Shown piece after piece: positions 22,932 through 35,119 of a stretch of 64,000 nucleotides of DNA; within the stretch, counting starts at the first letter, position 1, and every line of letters begins with the position of its first letter. Origin of the DNA: Cristatella mucedo (lineage: Eukaryota > Bryozoa > Phylactolaemata > Cristatellidae). The stretch lies in the NCBI GenBank assembly GCA_009760855.2, contig WPIO01000028.1, positions 3,985,501 through 4,049,500 on the forward strand. The letters run 5' to 3'. Below the pieces are notes generated by a model that made no database searches, was not told where the DNA came from, and was given only the letters and a program-made list of their open reading frames with translations. The position numbers and the translations under genes were made by a program.

Positions 22932-25900
22932 TGTGTGTGTGTGTGTGTGTGTTTGTGTGTGTCGATCTGTAATTCCATATCAGCCTTGAAGACTAAGCAG
23001 GTCTTATGCTTGAGTGTTTGCTGTAGTCCACTCAAAAGCCTAACATCTAACACTATAAAATATGCAATTTTTTTCCTGGTTTATGTTATTTCCTAACTAC
23101 TTGCACCTCAGAAGTACAGAAAATGGCCATTATTCTCCTTCAGACTTTTTAAGCCAGGACAATGATCAAATTGAAATGTACTCTTTTCAAGTGAGAAAAC
23201 TGTCAATGTTGCATCTTTTGCTTCACAGTAGCCAGATACAAATTGCAAATGAATCAAAATTAAGACATGTAGGTACCCTGAAGTTGTGCAAACATTTCCA
23301 CAAAGGATGTAGAAGTCAATAGTTTTTTAAGATTTATGATTAGAATGTAGATCAGTTTCACTAATCAGTCTCTAAATGTAGTCTCCAATCGTGTTCTTGT
23401 TGTGCTGTCCTTGGTAGCAGTGTTTCAAGTTCAGTAAATCGCGATTGAAGCATTTACCCTGCTCCTCAGAGTAAGCCTTTATGTTCTTAAATTCATCGAA
23501 ATAAGCACTGAGCAAATGGACTTTTTGAGGAATCTATGTTTGGTGCAGTGGCTCAGCCATTCGCCTGATTTGAACCCCGTAGAACGACTATTGAGTGATA
23601 TCGACAGGTTGCTGAGGCAGGGTGTATGGCCTGCACCACTAGCCAAACTTCAGTAAAACTCAGGCTCAGCAGAATGTACCATAGCAGAAGGGACATTGCA
23701 GAAACTGGTCACCTCTATTCCTCGCCAGATCAGTTAAGTTATAAAGCATCGTGGTGGGACCAATGTCACACTAAATGTATACAGACCAAAACACACGTAT
23801 TTGTTTGTAGGCTGTCAATAAAGCTGTTCACATATTTTGCATAGCTTTAGAATACCGGGTATCGTAGAAGACCCTCCTTATTACCCAAACGAATTTACAG
23901 CCACTGCAGCAGTGGCCATACTGCAAGGATTTTTTGGAACCGAGTGTATGTCACCAATGAAACCTATGATGTAGAAGATAAGCAGCTAATTTATTGTAGT
24001 GAGAGGGCCTAAGGGCCAGAGGAGGCCAACACTGCTGTTGTGGTTCACCAAAATTTGAATGAGATCAGTCGTGCAGGTCAGAGGAAGAAGTTGATTATGT
24101 ATTGGCCGATCAATCAATAACCATCGAAACTTCTTTAGCAAAGGGTACTCGTATTTTGAATTTGAAAAACTTAAAAAAAGTCTAGCTGATTTAATAGCCT
24201 CATTTATGTAGCCACTAAAGCTTTCACTCAGCTTGATTGCTACAAGATGGAAACCAGCGATCAAGTTAGTGAAGTTAATGCACCATTCTGCTGGGCTGTG
24301 ACCTAGCTGCCGTATTTAGCACTATCTGTTGACATTTCCTGGTCGCATTTTCTGGAGCTTAGCAGTGCTAATTTTAATTGGTTTAGCATCGTGAAAACAA
24401 GGAACCTGGTAAGATATTCTGTTAGCCATTGTGCTAAGTAGCACATAATCTTCCTGGACAAGATCAGACGTGTTGGCTGACCCTGGATGCTTTATTCTGA
24501 TAAAAAAAAGGCTAGGGCAGTTATCAGAGGGGACACAAATTACAAGTACTCGACCACAGTCTCGTTACTTCACATTCAATTAAATGTGCAAACTCATTTA
24601 TTCGGGTTGTACACGACGAGTTTCCTATGGAGCTTAATTGTATAGTCATTAAATTTGTAAGGAAGTTAGTCGGCATGATCCAGGACTCGGTATATGCTAA
24701 GCATGGGTTTAGTTTATCGATTGCTACCAAGCTGGAAAGTAATACAACGGGTCTGAATTAATTTCACGAAAGACACTCTTTAGATGGAAAACAAGGGATC
24801 GAAAGCAGACCTGTCGAGTTCTGGCTGTGATGGAGGCGATACCTGATTCCTCCACACGATAAGAACTGTGCACGATCAGGCTTGTATGATTCCAATTACA
24901 CAGAGCCTCATCAGCCTGACAACGTTACCTGTCTCTCAAGAAGGCTCTCATTATAGTGTCGACAGCGACTGACAGGTCGAGCAGGACTAAGGCCTTCCAC
25001 AAGTATTGCCATCTGGGATGTCCTTAGTCACATGGAGATGAGTGCGATTGCAGTAGAATGATAATACTAATAATGCACTTGATAAAGCGCCCTCAGAGAA
25101 CTCGATCTCTTTATAGGTGCTTTACATTTGCTGCAAAGGGAAATGCGATTGAATAGCGAGGAATATCATGCTTGATAAACGACATAAATAACATGATTAG
25201 GGGTGGCATGAACAGGGTCAGCATGCAAGTGTGGTTAGTGGCAGAATGCACAGTGTCAGCATGCGTAAGCACTTGAAGGACGAATCACAGGGACCCACTA
25301 AATGCTGTCCTAAATAGGTGTTTTTAAGTTCTTTTCAAATGTGGTCAGGTCAGGGGATGTTCTAACGCAGGTCGGGAGGGAGTTCCAGGCTTTGGGAGCA
25401 TACGAACTAAATGCACGGTCTCCAAAGGATTTGAGGTTTGTACGAGGTATTTGTAGACTGTTGGATTCCGAAAAGCAGGTGGTACGATGCTTGGTCTGAT
25501 GGGGGAGTATATCTGAGAGATAGGCTGGAGCCAAAGAATGAAGTGACCTAAAAGTGAGCGACAAAACCTTGGAAGTCGATCCGTTGCTTGACTTGTAGCC
25601 AGTGCAGATCGGCGAGAAGTGGTGTGATGTGGCAACTGTGACGCTCACAACAGACAAGCCTACCTGCAGAGTTTTGCACCAGCTGTAATCGCATGATTGC
25701 ACATGCTGGTAGGCCAGTAAGCAGCGAGTTACAGAAGTCGAGACGGGATGTCACAAATGCATGGACAAACTTGGACGTGGTATCCTTATCTAAACAAGCC
25801 CGAATTTTAGCAATGTTGTGCAGCTGTAAGTAGGCAGACTTGATTGTGGAGCTGATGTGGTCGTCTAACGAGAGGTCACTTTGGAACATGACACCTAGAT

Positions 25901-28900
25901 TTCGAGCTGATTCAACAGGTGATATGCTGGCAGAGCCAATTTTGAGCGTCCGCCTTTCCAATTTCTGAATCACACTGGATTTGCCCATAACTAGTAAGTT
26001 AGTTTTATCATCGTTTAGTTTAAGAAAATTTGCTGCCATCCATGTGGGGATGTCATCAATACATGCAAGAAGTGAGCTGAGAGAATTTGAGGTGCTTGAA
26101 GGTTGGGAGGGATCAAAGCAAAGGTACAACTGAGTGTCATGCTCATAGAAGGGAAAGCCTAGATGGTGCTTGGCAGTCACATCAGCAAGAGGGAGAATAT
26201 AAACCATGAAAAGAACCGGACCTAGCACGGAGCCCTGAGTTACCCCATATTTCAGAGGTACCTCGGGACGATCTTTGTCCATTCACGTCAACACTCTGGC
26301 GTCTCCCACTGAGATAGGACCTGAACCATTGCAGAGCAGTGCTAGTGATGCCCAGGCGAGATGAGAGGCACTCTAGGAGAACTTTGTGATCGATAGTATC
26401 AAAAGCTGCCGAAAGATCGGGCAAAACAAGTAGAGATAATCTAACCATGTCTGCATTCCTAAGTAGGTCGTTGTACACCCTAAGCAATGCTGACTCTGTG
26501 GAGTGATTAGCTCTAAAGCCAGACTGGAACTTACTAGCAAGGTTTGAAGTTTCAATATAGGAGTTCAGCTGGTCCGCCACGACTCGTTCCAGTGTCTTTG
26601 ATAGGAATGGTAAAAGGGAGGCTGGGTTGTAGTTGCTCAAGTTCTCTTGGTCTAGTGTCGCTTTCTTGAGAAGTGGCCTGACTACAGCTTTTTTTTTACA
26701 GGTGCTGGAACATGACCTGAGACTAATGACATATTAATGATGTTAGTTATGCATGGCAGCAGCAGATCAAGAGCAGGACAGTGGGAATAGGGTCCAGAGG
26801 ACTTGTTGTCTTCTTTGATTGGAGTGATGCTTCTCGCCACTTCTCGCCGACCTGCACTGGCTACCAGTCAAGCAACGGATTGACTTCTAGGTTTTGTCGC
26901 TCACTTTTAGGTCATTTCATTCTTTGGCTCCAGCCTATCTCTCAGATATACACCCCCATCAGGCCAAGCATCGTACCACCTGCTTTTCGGAATCCAACAG
27001 TCTACAAATACCTCGTGCAAACCTCAAATCCTTTGGAGACCGTGCATTTAGTTCGTATGCTCCCAAAGCCTGAAACTCCCTCCGACCTGTGTCAGAACAT
27101 CTCCTGACTTGACCACATTTAAAAAGAACTTAAAAACACCTATTTAGGACAGCATTTAGTGGGTCCCTGTGATTCGTCCTTCATGTGCTTATGCATGCTG
27201 ACACTGTGCATGTCACCCCTAACCATGTTATTCATTTTGTTTGTTTGTCAAGCATGATATTACCCACCACTCAATTGCACTTCCCTTTGCAGCAAATGTA
27301 AAGCACCCAGAGAGAGATTGAGTTCTCTGAGGGTGCTTTATCAAGTGCATTATTGTTATTATTATTATGCTGCTTGAGTAACGACTGAAGATATTCTTAT
27401 GGCCCAGTGTTTTCTAAACGTATGTTTTACGAGTCGTTAGCTGTAACTTGTCAAGAAGCTTCGACCAAAATGCTGCTTGAGTAACGACTGAAGATATTCT
27501 TATAGTCCTGTCTTTTCTAAACGTATGTTCAACCAGTCGTTAGCTGTGACTTGTCAAGAAGCTTTGACCAAAAAGGCTGCTGTAGTGCTTATTATAGGAG
27601 AGATATTTTCTAGACATTTTGAAAGGTGGTCTGGTTAGTGGGCTATTTGGATATGTCGTGAGACCAGGTGGAGGAAATAGTCCTCTGTTATAGTGTCCAT
27701 ACCACTGAGTCACATGCATAGTTATCTTTCATCATGCAATGCTGGCGTTGAAGTATTACTTTCAATGAGAATTTGCTAAAAGTGGAGGTGTGGCCAAACC
27801 TAGCCGCATTGTTATTTGCTTGATGAAAGCCGTATGGATGTTCATACTGCAAGACTGCCAGCAGGAGCTAGCTCATCTTGTTAGCCACGCGAGGTCAACC
27901 CCGGCCCTCTAATGCCAAGTCTACATGCCTTAGCCAATCAGCTGCATGAAAAAAAAAGCTTTTTAAAACACAGAGCTTTGCCATAACAGCTCTCTAGTTG
28001 GTCGCGTCTGTGAAACGTGTCATCATTTCAAGTTAGATTTGTAATGTGATTACCGTCAGGATTACCGATTTTTTTTATCTAAAGTTGCTAGTTATTGCAT
28101 TTACACCCGGCGATTCCTGACCGATTGTCAGACATAGGGCCACCTTGACAGAAGACCTCCATTGTAGGTGGCATGCAGTACCATGTGCAATTTAAAATTA
28201 AGCACTTTAACTCCACGACTTTGTCGAGCTGGACTGATGTGATGATGATCTGGGGTGGGCCACTTAGCACGGTCCTCAGCAATCTTACTCCTGCCGATAT
28301 TGGATTTGTATTGCCCGAGTAATCATATCAGCTGCTTATACAAAAACTAAAAAGGTAAAAGGATGGCAGCAGTCGAATTTGATTGTAGTTGGTTGCCACA
28401 ATCCAGCTATGTGTGCGACTGACCTGTCAATCACTGCTGTTGTGTGTGGGCATTTCTGATTGGTTGGCCGTGCATTCTGAAGAGCACAGACTGGGCCTGG
28501 AACACTTTTTCGGTGAGTGTGAGGTCCATCCCATAGATGGATTCTGCATGCTGGCACTTGAGAAATTCGCAGAATCAACGGGGAAGAGAGATCGGTAGTG
28601 TGAACCCAGCGTTTATTAACCCAGCTTTATGTCTCCGGGAAATGAGGTCGTAGACTTTGTAGGTATCTGATCATCTTTGAAATAATAGTTTTCTTTTTAT
28701 CTGGTGCGCAATAACTCCTTTGGCGATGAGAATTGGCTCTCACATTGGACAGTTGCCACTCGTGTTGAAGTCAAGCTCGCTATGTGCATATGTATATTAC
28801 ATGCCAAAGTGATCGTGGTTTGGTCTATCCAAGCCGTTTAGAGTAGCCCAGCATCTCACACTACCAGCAGCATTTTTGCTATCAGCTGACAGCTAAGTTA

Positions 28901-31428
28901 GCCTTCATTAATCAGCAGATTACATTCTTTACAAGACCTGAGACAATTCTTTAGCAACTGTTATGGCTCAGTCTTGGTTAGGCATTCTGTGTGCACTTAT
29001 TGTGCTCTTATCCCAGAGCTGCTGCTTCTTAACTGTGGCTGCCGTGGTGTGGTGCTTCACTTGCTGTTCTGGACTTAGCCTCTTGGTGGAATGCTGAATA
29101 ATTTGCTCTTCTTTCTTTCCGTTACCTCATTGCTCACGACTCCATCCGTTTGCCTCTTCCTGAGCTGCATATATAGCAAGTGCGTCTGCAGGACAGATTG
29201 ACACAGCAGTGGCAGTCACGTGAACCCCTATTTTTTTCAGACTGGCATAAAGGCATGGATGTTGCACCAGTTTTGTATTGGCTATACATGGCTGAGCTGG
29301 CATTCTACGCACATTCGGTCTATGGAACCTTATTCATGGACCAGTGGCGAAAGGATTCGGTTGTCATGCTCTTTCATCATTTACTCACCATTGCACTCAT
29401 TGGATTCTCGTATGCCGTAAGGTAAGGCTTATCATGATTATGTCGTTGGAGACCCCAATGATCATGTTATACTTTCTTGTTGTTCTTACTGCTTGCTGTT
29501 GCCATAGCTTGTTAAAAAGCGTTACTGCATCCAAGACGGCTTGGGCACCAGGTTAGTAATTCTGCTAATTGGTTAATCGCCCATCGTCAGCTTGGGCAGC
29601 CATGTGGCCCTCGACATGGGCTCCAGCCTCATTCTGTCTGGCTGTTTATTACGTAGCCCTGTCAGTTAGACCCCTATAGCCTGAAGCGGCACATTAAGCC
29701 TGATTTAGACGATGAATCTACTGCCTACCTGCTTCCTACCTACTTGAGTCTTCCTTGGATCTTCCGGTTGTTAGGAGGTTTAGACAGATGTCTTGCACCA
29801 AGTCTTTCTTCTTATTCACTCCGCTCTGAGTGTTCATGGGATAGCTGCAGTATTTCTCTACAGCCACGCTTTGCTATTGCAATGACCAGTAGAATCAAAC
29901 CTGTTCGCTATAGCCTTTATTGCTTGCTGCCTCAAAATCTGATTTTTGAACTCCGAGCTCAGAGTGTGCCATAAACAGGGACTCGCATGGAACGTATCGA
30001 TGAGTTCTCCAGTCAAGTCGCGCCCCAATTCCTTTCAAACCAATGCAGTTGGTGTGGCCTGAATGGCTTGTAGGATTGGTCACTTGCTAAGTCTTGGCTG
30101 AAAAAGTAGAGCCGGGTTTGGCTGCCGAGTCTTAGCCAAGTCTTCCTAAAGTCTGGACTGCCCCAACGTATTGGTGACATATACACCGGAGGTAGGAAAC
30201 AAGACACACCGGCAACCCAGGCTTAAGAGGCGTTTGATCTGGAATGCCTTTTGCAAATCCATCAAAAAGAAATTGGTAGCCCACCTATTTAGACCCATCT
30301 AAAAAGAGTGTTAAGCCCGCTCTCAAGGATGTCGGCATCATTCGTTAAGTCACATTGTATCAATTGGGTGCCCATGCCTAAGTAATAAGAATTTCTTCGA
30401 CAGGTTTGCAGAGACCTTCCGAGCAGCATGCCTTCTCCAAATTAAGGTACACATTTAGATGGGAGATTCTCAAGAGACTTCCAGTCGTCGGCTTTCCTTA
30501 GGTATGGAGCTGGAGGAATTCCAAGGTGGGGCGCAGCAACTTTTTTTGAAGGGCCTCTCAACCTTTTTTCGATAGCACACCTTCGACGCTCAGCTTTCAT
30601 GTGTTTATCCAGAGGGATGCTACGAAAGTTTGCTCAGGTGGGACTGCATAAGCCTACCGTTGCAGGGAGCGTTCCTAATAATAATAATACAACTCATTTA
30701 TATATCGCCCTAAAATAACTTAATCTCTATTCAGGCGCTTCACATATGCCACAGGGCTCGAGCCCACGACCTTGGTCGGGGCGAGCGCCTTAACCACTGG
30801 GCAAATTCTTGGTGTAACGGCAGGCTATCCGTAGGAATGGGTGGGAGAAGGGGTAACAGTCTCATTTTTTGCAAGTTTAAGAGGCTCCCAAGTACCTTCA
30901 AAACTACCCAAGTTGTTGCAAACACTCTCTAGTCTCTTAGAATGTGGTATAGGCATTTTGTTTTCTGGGGGGGGGGGGGAAGGGACCTAATGAGTCTTTC
31001 TGGTTCCATCGGCAACGAGAATCAGCTTCCAGAAGCCCTTAACATTCAGCAGCAGCTACATGCTTATGGAAGACGGCTTGAAAGGAGGTCTCGCCCGGGA
31101 GCCCATCTAGGCCACAGCTTCGTAGTCTGTGTCCATAGGGGACCACCAGTCCTGGAAGAATGCTAAAAATGCATGGGTGTGTGGTTATCTCCCCACAAAC
31201 CTTGGATTTATGTCCTAGCAGATTGTCATTCATTTATGCCCTAGCAGATCGTCATTCAAAAATGAGAACCGGTGCCAGAAAATCGCCAGAAAAATTGACA
31301 CAGGCAACAATGGCAACACTATATATCTTTTGATGTAATAATGACTTTGATGTTGACCTTTAGATGTCCTTGAAGATAAGAGGTCACGTGTTTATTAACA
31401 TCGCAATCTGGTTCAATCAACAGATTGA

Positions 31429-31459
<31 letters not shown>

Positions 31460-34400
31460 TACAACTATTGATAATAAAAAGTGCCAAACCCTCAAAAAAT
31501 TCAGTACACTAGGGTAACTGGTTTTGCAACTTAAAAAAGATAGACAAGTTATGACATGATAATAAAGCATAAAAGCAGAATGTCAAGTTCAATTAGCTTG
31601 CAGACATGCATATTAGCTCTTGCTCAACCTCAACAAAAGACGAACTAGCAAAATTGGTGTACAAGCAGAACCCAACTCACATGCAAATGTTTTAAGTTCG
31701 TCGGTTGTATTGTCGAGTTATGAAATTTACAAGGTGCTAAGTCAAGACTGCTGGAGAAACTATAGTTAAGTAAGGGAGGATGTCGAAGTATGTTACTCAG
31801 TGTAGCAAAGGCTGATTTACTAGGGGAACCTCGTGAGTGTTCAAGGGTGTACGAACGGGCTTGTACTCTAAATTTCAAGATGGTCTGTTAACTATTAGCC
31901 CATCTGTGATGTGTACACGATGCTGTGGCAGGGTATAGATGAAACAGCCGGTGAGTCAAATGACCGGTTTTCAAAGCATGTAACTTTTTTCTGACGATTT
32001 ATTGTATGCTCTAGAGCTTGAAGAATGTATACAAATTAACTCACAGTCAACATTTCACATTGATTTGATAGCCATTATACTATCTGTGACATTTGCAAGA
32101 CACGAGGTCAGGCTGTTGACGAAATGGTATTATGTACAGTGTCAGCATGCATAAGCTCACAAATGACCAATTGCAATGATTCACTAAATGTTGCAATAAA
32201 CAGGTGTGTTTTAACTTTTTTTTAATGTCAAATTAGAGATGTCGTGAAGTCTGTTGGTAGTAAGTTCTAGGCTGTATAAGCATACGAACTAAAGCCACGG
32301 CCTCCAAAGGATTTGAGATTCGTACGAGGCATAGCTAAACGATTTGATTCAGTAAAGAAGCTGGTATTATGTCTAGCCTGGTGGGAGAGTAGTTCTTATA
32401 CTTGGGCTGAAGCCAGAGAATGAAGGGACCTAAAAGTGAGTGACAGAACTCTCAAGTCGATACGCAGCTTGACTGGAAGACTGTGCAGGTCGGCAAGAAG
32501 TGGTGCAATGTGGCTACTTCGAATGTCACGACAGTCAAGGCTACCTGCAGAGTTTTGCGCCACCTGTAAGCGCCCAATTGTGCAGGCCGGTAGACCAGCA
32601 AGCAGTGAGTTACACAAGCCGAGACATTATGTCACGAATGCATGGACCAATTTGGATGTACTGTCCCTGTCTAAGCAAGTCTGACTTTTTGCAATGTTTT
32701 GTAGCTGAAAGTAGGCAAGAGGACTGTGGAGCTGATGTGGTCGTCAAATGAAAGGTCGCTTGGAATAGGGCACCTAGGTTTTGTGCAGATGCAATAGGAT
32801 ATATGCTGGCAGAGCTGATTTTGAGCATTAAGCAATCCAATCTCAGAGACACTTGGTTTGCATATACCTAGTTAGTTGGTTTTTTATCGTCATTCGATTC
32901 AAGAAAGTTTGCTGACATTCATGTGTGGATGCCAGCAATACATGCAGCATGTGAGTTGAGAAAACTCCACGTGCTGGAGGGCTGGGAAGATCAAAGCAAA
33001 GGTGCAACTGAGTGACATCTGTATAAACCTGCATAGAAATGAAGCCTAAATTGTTTTGGGCGATTACATCGGCAAGAGGGTGATTAAAGATTGTGAAAAG
33101 AAGCAGCGCTAAGCCTTGAGGTACCGCGTAGATCAGTTGTTCCTCGGCTGATCTTTGTCCGTTCAGATCAGCACTCTGGAGTCTCCCTCTGAGATTAAAC
33201 CTAAGCCATTCTATTGCAGTGCCAGTGATGCTCAGACGAGATAAGAGGCACTCGAGATAAAGCACAGTAGAACTTGCGAGGTGTGAACTTTTAATATAAG
33301 AGTTCAGCTAGTCTGCCACAATTTGGTCTTTGCTAGGACCGAGAGCATGAGCAGATATCAGCACGATCATGATTTTTTCTGGAGAGGTAACTGGGTGGAT
33401 AGTGGCCGAAGTTCTTAGCACAAAAGAAATTAAGTCGTATGCCTTCTCGTTAGCATTGTTATGGTCTGGCAAGTTGAAGTTTCTGTCGTTGATGTTTGTA
33501 GAGTAAACTCAGCTTTTGGATATCACTTGTGATTTCAGGGTGTTTTGATTCACAGTACTAGGCTACTTTATTGTTTGTGTATCGAATGTGTAGCTCTTAC
33601 ATCCCAGATGTGGTAGTTATTGAGACAGCAACTGCTGTTGATATGGCTGCTAGTGCCTCAGCTGGTGGTACAAGTGCTGCTGCTTTCATTGAGTGTGCGT
33701 ACGTGCGTGTACACCTGTTACGCTTAAAGTAAAAGAGCAACTGCCTTGCTACATCCGGCTTTTTCCTATGAGGAGGGTTTCAAATTGGCTATTTATTTCT
33801 GTCTAGATTCCACAAGATCGGTGTACTAGTTGTATTTGTTCACGACATAGCAGACATTATTTTGGAGTTTACTAAGTGTCAAGTGTACCTGAAGACACGT
33901 GGTGGCACTTATCATTGGTTTAACGATGCCATCTCCACCTTAGGATTTATTACGTTTACTATTGTCTGGTGAGTGCTGCGTGCTGCTGGCTATGCTTTGC
34001 AATTTGTGCGTCTTGAAACTTTTGGCAGGCGCGTCAAGCATCTTTATTGCAGCACTCATCGGGTCTAGCACCCTGATAGGGTACGTGCTCCGACGTTTGA
34101 TAGCTATATGAGAGCTTCGTCCTTTTGTGCAGGCAGCACTATGCTATGACTGTTCTGTGATTTTTTTCCGGGAGTTGACTCCTGACATCGGATGCCAGAA
34201 CAAAGCTCACACATTGCTGCATCTTGCAAGTCGAAAGACAAAAGGAGTAGGTCTAGCATTAATAACATTAGTATAAGTCCAATAAGTTGTAGCTCGTGCT
34301 GACTGCTTGCCGAGGCTGTCTGGGTGCTTGCTGAGGCTGTCTTGGTTAGCATTTGAGCAAGCATGACTAAAACGGTTCTCCTGTACTTGCCAATTAGAAA

Positions 34401-35086
34401 TAATGCAAGTGCTTGGCATTATTAAAATCACCACGCCCCCTTGAGCTTTATGCTCGGTTGCAAACATACTGTTCCTGGTAATCTCCTTGTGCCTGTCGTC
34501 GCGTGATCATTCTTTCACGGTCTTCATTTTCCCATCTGCCCACCCACTGTGTGCTAACTCTTGCTTCAGTGAGGTAGTCTGTTAAAAAAAAACAGTTATC
34601 CTTTTTAAAAGTAAAATCATAGTTCGGCTTTTTTTTCATCGGCCTCACTGACATGGTGACAGGAGGGTCACACTAGGGCTATCGCTAGCATTTGCTGTGA
34701 GCTATGAGGAATTACCGATTGCAGAGGGCTCGAACCCACCCCCCTCGAGCATGGGACGTGACAATCAAGCACCTTACTCTTAGGCCAAGACCTTACAGAA
34801 AAAAAAGTTGCCTGAGCCCTGCTGAGCGGCAGAAGCTTCGGCAGTTTTGAGCCTGCTGCTGCTGACGGGCTGCTGCTGACGGGCTGCTGCCGTTGCTGAC
34901 ATTACGAGTGCATGCTGCCACTAACCACATTTGCATGCTGACCGTGTGCATGTCACCCCTAACCATGTTATTCGTCTTGTTTGTTTTTCAAGCTTGATTT
35001 TCTTACCATTTAATTGCATTTCCCTTTGCAGCAAATGTAAAGCACCTAGAAAGAGATTGAGTTCTCTGGAGGCACTTTATCAAGTA

Positions 35087-35119
<33 letters not shown>

